IMG/VR virus record: IMGVR_UViG_3300007735_000899
Coordinates: 1 to 21,963 of that record
From: a virus
DNA length: 21,963 nt
Direction: 5' to 3' (one strand)
Below the pieces are notes generated by a model, which was not told the origin of the DNA, did no database searches, and saw only the letters and a list, made by a program, of their open reading frames with translations. Below, in pieces: positions 15,112 to 21,963 of this stretch. How positions within the stretch are numbered: position 1 is the first letter of the stretch; the number at the start of each line of letters is the position of its first letter. A program made the translations under genes and the position numbers.

Positions 15112-16426
15112 ATTTTTTAAAAAAATCTTTTGTGACTTCTTCAATATAATTTAATTGTTCTTCTGTAATAACTGGACTAGTTCCAAGAAAAAAAGTATCA
15201 GTAGTTACTTTTCTTGCATTTGGATAGTTATTGATTACTTCATCTTGATTCATCATTCCTGAATATGCTGGTTGCAGCATAATATTCCCGGCAAAATATG
15301 GTCTGGTTTGGATTTTACGCGATTCAAAATAATCAACAATATCTATTCTTTTAAATGGACTGTTGTTTTTTATTGTTAGAGCAAAAGCAAACCAGGCAGG
15401 ATCTGAATCATTAGTTGCTTTTGGTATGATAAAATATTCTTCGTATTTGGAAAAAATATCACAAAGTCTCTTGTGGTTGCGTTTTCTTAATTCAATAATT
15501 TTTGGTAATTTTTTAAGCTGCACAAGGCCCATAGCGGCCTGAATATCTGTTGGTTTTAAATTATAACCAATTTCATCATAAACATATTTGTGATCAAAAA
15601 TTTCATCCGGTAATGCAGGAAGCCAATTTGAAAAACGGGTTTTACAAGAGCCATTTTTTAAAAGATTTGCTTTTTGCCCAACGCAATAACAACCTCTTCC
15701 CCATTCACGAAAACTTCTTACAACTATTTCTTGTTTATGGGTATTACAAGCAACAAATCCTCCTTCTCCCATGGTTATATGATGGGCAGGATAAAAAGAA
15801 CAACTTGCAAAATCACCAAAACTGCCAAGTGGTTTATTTTTATAAGTAGATCCCAAAGCATCACAGCAATCTTCTAGTAAGATAAGACCGTACTGATTTA
15901 TAATAGACATAAGTCTATTCATGTTTGGAGGGTTGCCTAATACATGAGCAAAGGTTATAATTTTGCAGCCTTTCTTTGCTTTTTCTTCAACTTGATCTAA
16001 ATTTAAATTTAGTGTATCTAGATCGATATCAACAAATACGGGCTCAAAACCAACTTGAAATATAGGATTAATTGTTGTTGGAAATCCAGCAATTGGAGTT
16101 ATTACTTTTGTTCCTTTTGGAAATCCAGTTAATCTTTTTGAACATAAAGCAGACATCATTATTAAATTAGAGCTGCTGCCACTATTTGTCAATATGCCAA
16201 ATTGTTTATCTAGTAATTTGGGAAATTGCTGCTCAAAACGAATACCATTCTCACCTAACACTAACCAGCCATTTAATAACGATTTAGCTGCTTCTGTGAA
16301 TTCTTCATCGTCAAAATAAGGTCCAGCATATTGGACCCAATCTTTACCAGGAATCCAGCTTTTATTGTTATTTTTATTCTTTATAAAATCTTGTATTGAA
16401 TCTAATATGTGCTGCATTTTTAACAT
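15098..16426 (-). CDS. E1/RfbH-type PLP and [2Fe-2S] sugar 3-dehydrase
   Basis: A 442-residue protein of the DegT/DnrJ/EryC1 fold, full length for this branch. The motif SFYPAHHITMGEGG (210-223) has His215 where aminotransferases have the PLP-binding Lys. This marks the 3-dehydrase subgroup (ColD, and E1/RfbH/AscC). Cysteines 188, 246 and 248 reproduce the C-X57-C-X1-C spacing of the [2Fe-2S] ligands in E1. The fourth, Cys261, comes after 12 residues instead of the usual 7. The known reaction removes the 3-hydroxyl from CDP-4-keto-6-deoxyglucose with electrons from a separate reductase (E3), which is not in this window. The start may be Met1 or Met4; neither has a clear Shine-Dalgarno. The exact substrate is inferred. 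Confidence 0.85.
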   Translation of the reverse strand: MLKMQHILDSIQDFIKNKNNNKSWIPGKDWVQYAGPYFDDEEFTEAAKSLLNGWLVLGENGIRFEQQFPKLLDKQFGILTNSGSSSNLIMMSALCSKRLTGFPKGTKVITPIAGFPTTINPIFQVGFEPVFVDIDLDTLNLNLDQVEEKAKKGCKIITFAHVLGNPPNMNRLMSIINQYGLILLEDCCDALGSTYKNKPLGSFGDFASCSFYPAHHITMGEGGFVACNTHKQEIVVRSFREWGRGCYCVGQKANLLKNGSCKTRFSNWLPALPDEIFDHKYVYDEIGYNLKPTDIQAAMGLVQLKKLPKIIELRKRNHKRLCDIFSKYEEYFIIPKATNDSDPAWFAFALTIKNNSPFKRIDIVDYFESRKIQTRPYFAGNIMLQPAYSGMMNQDEVINNYPNARKVTTDTFFLGTSPVITEEQLNYIEEVTKDFFKKYENN

Positions 16427-16452
16427 TATACATCATAACCAAGATTTATCAA
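16415..16452 (-). promoter_or_regulatory. Possible sigma70-type promoter before the dehydrase gene
   Basis: On the minus strand TTGATA (16452-16447) is followed after 16 bases by TATAAT (16430-16425). That is one mismatch from the -35 consensus and a perfect -10. It straddles the end of the FkbM-like gene and the start of the dehydrase gene. The first dehydrase ATG overlaps the -10 box, so a transcript from here would use the second ATG (Met4, 16417) with almost no leader. In DNA this AT-rich, chance matches are common. Confidence 0.25.
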
Positions 16453-17149
16453 ATAAATTAATGCTATTTACTAAATTGTTTGGTATTGAAAGATTATTTA
16501 ATAGATCATTTCTAACATATATCATATTACCACAATGACATACACAGCTATATCCTTTTTTAATACCTAATTTTAAAGAATCAAAAAACGAATAATATTT
16601 TGGATTACCTGTTTTTTCTGGAAGAATGCTGCTATTTATTTCTATAATAACTACTTTGGGTGATAAATTATGTTCTTCCCAAACTATATGATCATAAGAA
16701 TCAATATCTATATTTAATACATCATAGTCTTTTACATTGGCTATATCCAAAACTTCATTTAAATTTTTTTGTTCTGGATTCCAATCTAAAATACCGCATT
16801 TAACATGAAACGTATTACAATAATCAAATGCTTGTTTATTTAAAATTTCGTTTTTAGTTTTTATAAAATAGTTAAAAGTTTTTATCTTTTTATTTGTTTC
16901 TTCTATTTGTTTTAATTTTGGATATTTTAATTTACAATTTTCGTCAACAAGGCACGGTTCAATTAAAATTGCGCTTGCTCCTTGGTCTATTAAATTTTTA
17001 AAATTACTGTAACTTGTTCCGTCGTATGCACCAACATCAACCAATGTTAATTCATCAATTACAAAATTTAATTCTTTAAATATTTTTTCTATAATTCCAT
17101 CTTCACCATTTTGGCTATACTTATCATATTTAAATTTATTATAATACAT
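16433..17149 (-). CDS. FkbM-like methyltransferase
   Basis: A 238-residue protein opening with YSQNGEDGII at 11-20, a hallmark of a FkbM-like family common in phage and bacterial glycan clusters. LVDVGAYDGTSYSN follows at 36-49 as the SAM-binding loop, and ILIEP at 61-65 as the second strand. VLNIDIDSYD at 145-154 fits the later acidic strand. FkbM relatives O-methylate sugars or polyketides. Here sugar methylation is the natural guess, for instance capping a glycan end. Two methyltransferases in a row suggest modifications at two positions. It ends six bases before the dehydrase gene. Confidence 0.68.
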   Translation of the reverse strand: MYYNKFKYDKYSQNGEDGIIEKIFKELNFVIDELTLVDVGAYDGTSYSNFKNLIDQGASAILIEPCLVDENCKLKYPKLKQIEETNKKIKTFNYFIKTKNEILNKQAFDYCNTFHVKCGILDWNPEQKNLNEVLDIANVKDYDVLNIDIDSYDHIVWEEHNLSPKVVIIEINSSILPEKTGNPKYYSFFDSLKLGIKKGYSCVCHCGNMIYVRNDLLNNLSIPNNLVNSINLFDKSWL

Positions 17150-17817
17150 TATTTTTTCCTAAAAATATATCTGTCGCCTATGTTTCCACCGGTGTGTTTG
17201 GATTCAGCATAATTGTATATTTGTTTTTCTAAAACAAAACGAGAAAGTAATGTTTCTAATTGATCTGTATTATGCCTAATATCTAAAATTATAATACCAT
17301 TTGGTGAAAGTGTTTTTTCCATAAGATCAATGTATGTGTTGACATGAAAATGCCAACCGCAAGACAAAAATGAAGAAATAATATCAAATTTTTTTGTAAA
17401 AAGATTGTCGTAATTTGTTGTTTCGTATAAATTTATTTTATCTAAATTTACTCCATTACTAGTTAAAATATCATTAGCAGCTTTCATGCTATTATAACAT
17501 TTATATTCTTTATTAAACCCAGATATTTTTTCTGTATTTAATTCTGTTTTGTCTAAAAGATTTATTTCTGTAGAATTGTAATGCTTATATAAAAAAATAT
17601 CTATTAGGGCCAAACCACAACCGATATCTAAAAGTTTATCGCAACTTTGTGGTAAATATTCTTTAATCATATCAAAATCTTTTTTAACCATTGTAGTTAT
17701 AGCTTCGTCTATTTTTGATTGTTCTGAATCAAAATTTAAACTATATTCTGTGGTTAATCTAGTTCTTTGTGGAAACAAATATTTTAAATATTCTTTATTA
17801 AAATTTTTAATGTTCAT
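17149..17817 (-). CDS. Class I SAM-dependent methyltransferase
   Basis: A 222-residue protein with KLLDIGCGLALIDIFLY at 61-77, the glycine-rich SAM-binding loop of class I methyltransferases, followed by an acidic strand end (NLLDKTEL) expected to hold the ribose. A second strand, GIIILDIRHN at about 174-183, fits the family core. Residues 1-50 form a possible helical cap. The substrate is not evident. Its place between glycosyltransferases, and directly against another methyltransferase gene (sharing one base at 17149), suggests O-methylation of a sugar or glycan. A small-molecule or protein target remains possible. The gene is strongly AT-rich. Confidence 0.7.
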   Translation of the reverse strand: MNIKNFNKEYLKYLFPQRTRLTTEYSLNFDSEQSKIDEAITTMVKKDFDMIKEYLPQSCDKLLDIGCGLALIDIFLYKHYNSTEINLLDKTELNTEKISGFNKEYKCYNSMKAANDILTSNGVNLDKINLYETTNYDNLFTKKFDIISSFLSCGWHFHVNTYIDLMEKTLSPNGIIILDIRHNTDQLETLLSRFVLEKQIYNYAESKHTGGNIGDRYIFRKK

Positions 17818-17830
17818 TTTAATTCTTTCT

Positions 17831-18667
17831 TCATGAATGTATTCCCATTCCCCAATCGTTTAGATTAGGAATATTGTATTCTTTCACCATTTTTTTGATA
17901 AATTGATATTTGTAATTATTGTTAACGTCTTGTTTGTTGTAAATCTGTGGATCTATCTGTAAAGGAAAAGTAATATTTGCGTATTGCCAATTAAAATTAT
18001 TTACAGACGCATCATAAGCCGATGCTGGAATGGTACTAGCATTAAACTTTACTCTATTTACATAATCTGTAATTTTCCAAAAATATTGTTTTATTGCCAC
18101 TGCTTTTTTATCTAACCACTGAAGATGCGCAATAAAAATTGAAGGTGCCGGTATAACTCCTTGTTTTGCTGGAACTGGTAAATGTTCGGAATGCATTTGT
18201 GCAGGTTTAAATGATGCTTTAGCTTCATAAGACCCTATTCGATCTTTTAAATTATATCCCCATGGCCCGTCTACTCGTATTTGATTTTTGTCTGTATATT
18301 GAATCCATTGAGCATGAAACAAAGTATCTTTATTACTATTTAATACCGTTTCTAATTCTTGTTTGGACATTGTTCCATCTAAATATTCGTCTGTGTCTAA
18401 GCAAATAATATTTCCTGAATATTTAAATGCTTCATCAAACAACATTTGACGTTCATTAGATTCTATGGATAACTCACTATCTTTTAGATTATTTTGCAAC
18501 ACACTTAAAATATTAAATTTATCTTTATTTGCTGCTAAATATTCTCCGGTTCCATCTGTAGAACGGTCATCTAAAAATACAAAACCATCGGCATATTTTT
18601 GCCAAATTGGTAGCATTTCTTTTAATAAGAATAGCTCATTTCTAGTTCTTGTTATTTGGATAATCAT
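17831..18667 (-). CDS. GT2-like glycosyltransferase
   Basis: A 278-residue protein with the GT2 pattern near the N-terminus: IIQITRTRNE, then FLDDRSTDGTGEYL at 31-44 and CLDTDEYL at 89-96. The first fits the nucleotide-binding DDxSxDxT region and the second the metal-binding DxD. This arrangement is typical of the Glyco_tranf_2_4 branch, which transfers sugars in surface polysaccharide clusters. The remaining 180 residues are not recognisable in detail. There is no transmembrane segment. It lies four bases from the GT10 gene and 13 bases from the methyltransferase gene, within one operon-like run. The sugar and acceptor are unknown. Confidence 0.75.
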   Translation of the reverse strand: MIIQITRTRNELFLLKEMLPIWQKYADGFVFLDDRSTDGTGEYLAANKDKFNILSVLQNNLKDSELSIESNERQMLFDEAFKYSGNIICLDTDEYLDGTMSKQELETVLNSNKDTLFHAQWIQYTDKNQIRVDGPWGYNLKDRIGSYEAKASFKPAQMHSEHLPVPAKQGVIPAPSIFIAHLQWLDKKAVAIKQYFWKITDYVNRVKFNASTIPASAYDASVNNFNWQYANITFPLQIDPQIYNKQDVNNNYKYQFIKKMVKEYNIPNLNDWGMGIHS

Positions 18668-18671
18668 AATA

Positions 18672-19505
18672 TTAACAGCTCAGTATTCTATGTATGAGTG
18701 ATTCACAATATTTTTTTGCTTTTTCAAAATTATTATTAATTTTACTTAAATTTTCATAATAATATTGTTCAGTGTAATTAAAAGCTAAAACGTTTTGAGG
18801 ATTGATCCAATAACTAGTATCAAAATATTCTGATACGTTAGGACATCCCCAATAAACAGGAATAGTTTTTGTGATTAAACAATCAATTAATTTTTCTGTG
18901 AAATAATTAGGTTCACTTGAACTTTCTATGACTACAGAATACATGGAATTAAAAAGATGTATTTTATCGTCATTTGGTAATGTTGAAACGTTTGGTATAG
19001 GAGATCGTGTTGAAGAATAAAAATTTAATTTTGTTTTAATTTTTTCTTTATTGTTCCAAATAATATGACGAATATTGTAACCGGGTTTACCGGTCAATGC
19101 ACCACAAACCATACTAACACTATTTTCTTTTGTTAATGTTCCAAGATTGTCCGTAAATACACCAATTGAATCCGGATGATGTGGTGATTTGTTTAACCAA
19201 GTTGTGCCGTATGGTTGTTTTACGGCATGTGGACACTGTTCTAAAATTTTAGGATTTGATGTTACAATTTTAGTGTAATGCTGTTGATTTGCAATAACAT
19301 GATCTGATTGTTCTACCCAAGCAGATGTTGTTGGTTCATTTATGTTTACAAATATTTTATTTTTTGCGTCTGAATAAAAGTGAACGGGTCCACCCGGTCT
19401 AGAATTTTTACCAAATCTTGTAAAATGAATTTCATATGACTCTGGTAGATCTGGTAAAGAACTCTGTGGTATTAAATAATCAGCATTTAGTACTAATGGT
19501 TTCAT
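18672..19505 (-). CDS. Second GT10 family glycosyltransferase
   Basis: A 277-residue protein with the same GT10 core as its upstream neighbour: YSVVIESSSEPNYFTEKL at 189-206, then TIPVYWGCPNVSEYF at 214-228. The two are clearly related in this core but diverged elsewhere, so this looks like an old tandem pair rather than a fresh copy. In GT10 enzymes the segment holds the GDP-fucose site. The pair may add two fucose residues in different linkages, or one may use another GDP-sugar. The start overlaps the previous stop (ATGA type). There is no signal peptide and the gene is AT-rich. Confidence 0.82.
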   Translation of the reverse strand: MKPLVLNADYLIPQSSLPDLPESYEIHFTRFGKNSRPGGPVHFYSDAKNKIFVNINEPTTSAWVEQSDHVIANQQHYTKIVTSNPKILEQCPHAVKQPYGTTWLNKSPHHPDSIGVFTDNLGTLTKENSVSMVCGALTGKPGYNIRHIIWNNKEKIKTKLNFYSSTRSPIPNVSTLPNDDKIHLFNSMYSVVIESSSEPNYFTEKLIDCLITKTIPVYWGCPNVSEYFDTSYWINPQNVLAFNYTEQYYYENLSKINNNFEKAKKYCESLIHRILSC

Positions 19506-20365
19506 TTTTTTATTATATCAAAAAGTTCATCATCGGCTATTTTTAGCTTTTGTAATGCATTGTAATTGTGTTCGATTGCGTTTTTTTTACTGCTGTAAAG
19601 ATCTTCGTTTAAAGAATCAAATATTTCTTTTTCTTTGCCAACTTCTAACCAAATTATTCCTTCTGGATCAAAAATATCTGGTATGTTTTTTGTGCCCCAA
19701 TAAACAGGAATAGTACCAACAGAAAAACAGTCTGTTAATTTTTCTGTGTAATACGAATCATAAAATCCATTTTCAATAACCACACTAAATTTGTAGTCTC
19801 TTACTCCGTTGATTTTAGTGTTCCATGGATTTTTAGGATCTTCTACTGTTCTTTCTGTTCCGTGAGCACCACCAAATACATCAAAACCACAATCTAATGC
19901 CATTCGTGCTAATTGGTGACGATACACATGTCCTTCTGTCATCTTTTTAGGTGAACAAAACATAGAACATATTTTAGTTTTATCATAAATCTTCCAGTCT
20001 TGTTTGTTTATCCACGGATAATTACTGCCATTTGAACAGTACAAAAAATTCTCATTTAATTCTAATAATTCTTTATCGCATGTAAAAATTTTATTATAAA
20101 AATTATTAAATAATAATTTATGATTGTGTATCAAAAAAGAATACACGTCAGGTATAATAAACTTAGATTCACATACCCATCCAAATTTTTTATTTTTTGG
20201 TTTATTTAAATCTGGTCTCAATAACAAACCACGATCAACGTGGACATCCCATTCACCGTCAGTTAAACACCATTCAAACGATGTTGGTTTTATGTTTGAA
20301 CAAGACGAATATTTAAAATCAAACGGTAGACCTATTCCTTTTATTTTGTACCTGGACTCTGCCAT
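19502..20365 (-). CDS. GT10 family (alpha-1,3-fucosyltransferase-like) glycosyltransferase
   Basis: A 287-residue protein. Residues 194-225 carry the GT10 donor-site signature: SVVIENGFYDSYYTEKL followed by a short helix and TIPVYWG, then NIPDIF. In this family the segment binds GDP-fucose, and the Glu of the VIEN part and the TEK triad are conserved. The N-terminal half (VDRGLLLRPDL, FGWVCESKFI) resembles the acceptor-side Rossmann domain. It is probably soluble, with no membrane anchor. It overlaps the preceding gene by 25 bases and the following gene, also a GT10 member, by four. Gmd further down the same strand could supply part of a GDP-fucose route. Linkage and acceptor are not visible, and other GDP-sugar donors are possible. 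Confidence 0.82.
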   Translation of the reverse strand: MAESRYKIKGIGLPFDFKYSSCSNIKPTSFEWCLTDGEWDVHVDRGLLLRPDLNKPKNKKFGWVCESKFIIPDVYSFLIHNHKLLFNNFYNKIFTCDKELLELNENFLYCSNGSNYPWINKQDWKIYDKTKICSMFCSPKKMTEGHVYRHQLARMALDCGFDVFGGAHGTERTVEDPKNPWNTKINGVRDYKFSVVIENGFYDSYYTEKLTDCFSVGTIPVYWGTKNIPDIFDPEGIIWLEVGKEKEIFDSLNEDLYSSKKNAIEHNYNALQKLKIADDELFDIIKK

Positions 20366-20979
20366 TCTATTAAATCCTCACTCATGCCCAAGCTTTTTAA
20401 TGCTTGTTTTTTTGACTCTACATCTGCTAAACCCATAACAATAACACTGTTTTCGTTTTCATGACCAGGCCAAACGCAATATTCGGGGCCCACAAATTTC
20501 ATTTGAAATCCTTCTTTTTGATAAAAAGAATGTAAAATTCCTATTAATGCCTCATGGTCAAACCATTGTCCATTTTTTGTCATTTGTTTTGCCATAAAAG
20601 ACCAGTGTTGTAAAAACTCAAGTGCTTTAGAATTAAAAGCAAAATAAATTGGAGATGCTTTTGCTGCATGTAATTTTGGGTGAGAACACGCAACGGCTAG
20701 ATCTGTATTTCCTACAAATTGATCAAACACATTAAGGTCTTTACGAACGTCTGAATCAATATCCAACCAAACAAGTGGTTTTTGTTTTTGAACCAACATT
20801 TGATATATGAACTGTGGTTTACTCAGACAGTTCTTTTGATACGAACCTAAAGAATCTTTTTGCCTGATATCATGTGGTATATTTAAACGAGCTAACTGTT
20901 CGTGTAATCGTTTTGCATGATCGCTGTAATATGTTTTACCGTCTATGTCACTATAAAAAGAAATCACTTCAGTTTTCAT
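20341..20979 (-). CDS. Putative GT-A fold glycosyltransferase
   Basis: A 212-residue protein with WLDIDSDV at residues 71-78. This fits the DxD motif that binds metal and nucleotide sugar in GT-A glycosyltransferases. A hydrophobic strand (KPLV) precedes it and ACSHP follows at about 97-101, the usual order in the nucleotide-diphospho-sugar transferase group. There is no signal peptide or membrane segment, so it is probably cytoplasmic. Its ATG lies two bases after the regA stop, with AGGA eleven bases upstream inside the end of regA. Its 3' end overlaps the next gene by 25 bases. Composition is less AT-rich than the genes that follow. Donor and acceptor are unknown, and a non-catalytic GT-A relative cannot be excluded. 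Confidence 0.6.
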   Translation of the reverse strand: MKTEVISFYSDIDGKTYYSDHAKRLHEQLARLNIPHDIRQKDSLGSYQKNCLSKPQFIYQMLVQKQKPLVWLDIDSDVRKDLNVFDQFVGNTDLAVACSHPKLHAAKASPIYFAFNSKALEFLQHWSFMAKQMTKNGQWFDHEALIGILHSFYQKEGFQMKFVGPEYCVWPGHENENSVIVMGLADVESKKQALKSLGMSEDLIEWQSPGTK

Positions 20980-20981
20980 GA

Positions 20982-21386
20982 TTAAGAGTTTCCTATATGA
21001 TATTTAGGCACCAGTTGCCATTCTTTCTTTTCTTTATGGGGAATAATTTTTAATTGAGCCAGAGAAATAATTGGTTCTTTATATTCTTCTGGATCGACTG
21101 CTTCTACTAGCCCCCATTCTACTAGCAGCTTTACAATCATATTGCGTCGGCCAAGGTCGGTATCGTCTATATCTGTTTCTAATCCGTCAAGATCTAACAT
21201 CTCTTTAAAATGCATAATTGCGTATCGACCACGTTTATGGAGGATATGGCAGCTCTGATACAGCTTTTTTTCTTTCTTAGACGACACGCCCATACGGGTA
21301 AGTGTTTCTTTGACCTTTAAGAAGTCGTCTTTTGTTTTTAGTTTGACTTCTACTCCAAGGCCATCAAAAATATCTTCGGGTTCCAT
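20982..21386 (-). CDS. regA: Translational repressor RegA
   Basis: A 134-residue RegA homologue. Residues about 20-62 carry the family hallmark segments DDFLKVKETLTRMG, YQSCHILHKRGRY and HFKEML, and the C-terminus has EWQLVPKYHIGNS, very close to T4 RegA. RegA is an RNA-binding protein that represses early phage mRNAs by covering their ribosome-binding regions, its own included. The N-terminus is about 12 residues longer than in T4 (122 residues total there). In T4 the next gene is DNA polymerase 43. Here the next gene, two bases on, is a putative glycosyltransferase, so regA marks the left edge of the conserved replication block. Confidence 0.93.
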   Translation of the reverse strand: MEPEDIFDGLGVEVKLKTKDDFLKVKETLTRMGVSSKKEKKLYQSCHILHKRGRYAIMHFKEMLDLDGLETDIDDTDLGRRNMIVKLLVEWGLVEAVDPEEYKEPIISLAQLKIIPHKEKKEWQLVPKYHIGNS

Positions 21387-21423
21387 AATAATCCGCTTTC
21401 ATTAAAATTTCAGTAACACGGAA
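21387..21423 (-). promoter_or_regulatory. regA leader, possible RegA autoregulation site
   Basis: This is the only real intergenic gap in the replication block. On the minus strand it ends with AGCGGATTATT directly before the regA ATG, giving a weak GGA ribosome-binding core and a U/A-rich stretch over the start. T4 RegA is known to bind such AU-rich initiation regions, including its own. The sequence shows only the position and composition; binding is inferred from the family. Confidence 0.25.
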
Positions 21424-21819
21424 TTATTTAGGAATTTGGGTATTTGTACCACCCTGATCTACACGAGCAAAGATAACTTTCCAGTCTCTCTCAGAGATAA
21501 GATCTGCTGCTTGTTTAGCTTTGGTATGAGAATACCCGTATAAGGTCTTTAAAGCTTCTATACGTTCATTAGACTCATCTTTGATCCACTTGCTGAATCG
21601 TTTCCGGGCTCGTGCGGAAACCCGAAGAAAGTCGTACTGGAGCTTTTTACCCAACCCTGGTAGGCGATTCATTTCGTTTGCCAGAAAAATGGTATCAGAA
21701 AAATACGAAAGACCACGGTTAGCTAAAAATGGATTGTACTCCCGTTCACACCCCGGATCTTCGTCCATAAGTGGAATTTTTGTCTGATTTATAGAATTTA
21801 AAAAGTCAAATGGATTCAT
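21424..21819 (-). CDS. 62: Clamp-loader small subunit gp62
   Basis: A 131-residue protein matching the T4-like gp62 family as I know it. It opens with MNPFDFLNSIN, then YNPFLANRGLSYFSDTIFLA around residues 28-47, then a basic helix (RKRFSKWIKDE) and YGYSHTKAKQAADL. gp62 joins gp44 to form the clamp loader at the phage replication fork. It is shorter than T4 gp62 (187 residues). The start is fixed by its ATGA overlap with the gp44 stop. regA follows after a 37-base gap, the T4 order. Base composition is balanced (33 of 60 bases are G or C at 21601-21660), unlike the AT-rich island downstream. Confidence 0.9.
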   Translation of the reverse strand: MNPFDFLNSINQTKIPLMDEDPGCEREYNPFLANRGLSYFSDTIFLANEMNRLPGLGKKLQYDFLRVSARARKRFSKWIKDESNERIEALKTLYGYSHTKAKQAADLISERDWKVIFARVDQGGTNTQIPK

Positions 21820-21963
21820 TGCTTGAACTCACAATTCATCATTAGCTCCACCATAAACGCACACAGATTGATCTCTTGGTCGGCTACAAAGGCGGTCTTG
21901 TATTGGTATTCGCCTATAATCACAACCGCCTGAGGGATGCTCTTGGGGTCTAGATGCTCGTCA
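21816..21963 (-). CDS. 44: Clamp-loader large subunit gp44, C-terminal fragment
   Basis: This is the last 48 codons of an open frame that enters from the right edge and ends in TGA. The translated tail includes the segments VADQEINLCAFMVEL and MNCEFKQ, which I recognise from memory as the C-terminus of T4-type gp44. That protein is the AAA+ ATPase subunit that loads the gp45 sliding clamp onto primer-template DNA. The fragment lies outside the ATPase motifs, so the call rests on this tail and on the gene order 44-62-regA. The stop overlaps the start of the next gene in an ATGA tetranucleotide, which suggests coupled translation, as is known for T4 genes 44 and 62. The 5' part is missing only because of the window boundary. 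Confidence 0.82.
   Translation of the reverse strand, partial: DEHLDPKSIPQAVVIIGEYQYKTAFVADQEINLCAFMVELMMNCEFKQ

Noticed and set aside
15098-15144. Possible programmed frameshift at the T7-A6 run joining the dehydrase and GT9-like genes
   Set aside because: The GT9-like frame is +1 to the dehydrase frame, while the T-run would favour -1 slippage. An ordinary overlapping ATG at 15111 explains the join.

Overview
The window looks like part of a T4-like (tevenvirus/cyanomyovirus-type) tailed-phage genome, and every gene I can support reads on the minus strand. Three replication genes at the right edge set the identity. They are the end of clamp-loader large subunit gp44, clamp-loader small subunit gp62 and the translational repressor RegA, in the T4 order 44-62-regA. 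T4 has DNA polymerase gene 43 next; here a long sugar island follows instead. The collagen-like tail proteins and fibre N-termini resemble those of aquatic T4-like phages, so an aquatic bacterial host (cyanobacterial or heterotrophic) is likely, but nothing in the window fixes it.

Layout from right to left, the direction of transcription: (1) 21963-20982, gp44 end, gp62 and regA, with normal base composition. (2) 20979-6844, seventeen packed genes for making and attaching sugars. Eight are clear or probable glycosyltransferases: a GT-A protein with a DxD motif, two tandem GT10 fucosyltransferases, three GT2 enzymes (one with a TPR-like tail), a GT9-like protein and a GT8/DUF1647-like protein. 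A ninth is a less certain GT-A-like protein. Two are methyltransferases. Six are sugar-nucleotide enzymes: an iron-sulfur 3-dehydrase of the E1/RfbH type, an RmlB-like 4,6-dehydratase, a split transketolase (two genes), a short SDR reductase/epimerase and GDP-mannose 4,6-dehydratase. Much of this block (about 9.1-20.3 kb) is very AT-rich and looks acquired. (3) 6828-1, the virion block: a 136-residue beta-rich structural protein, one or two tiny ORFs, a 1041-residue protein that may contain TIM-barrel glycosidase-like units, a protein with 56 uninterrupted Gly-X-Y triplets, and a tail fibre cut by the window edge.

The genes suggest two sugar routes. Gmd, the SDR and the two GT10 proteins fit GDP-L-fucose synthesis and transfer. 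The E1-type dehydrase with the split transketolase fits a deoxy sugar extended by a two-carbon unit, a less familiar pathway for a phage. The product could decorate the virion (the fibres are adjacent and include Thr-rich collagen triplets) or alter the host surface. A close match to the T4 late promoter lies exactly at the border between the sugar island and the structural genes.

There is no gene-free stretch over 300 bases. The longest gap (6236-6417) is largely filled by small ORFs. I saw no tRNA, CRISPR array, insertion sequence or convincing intrinsic terminator.
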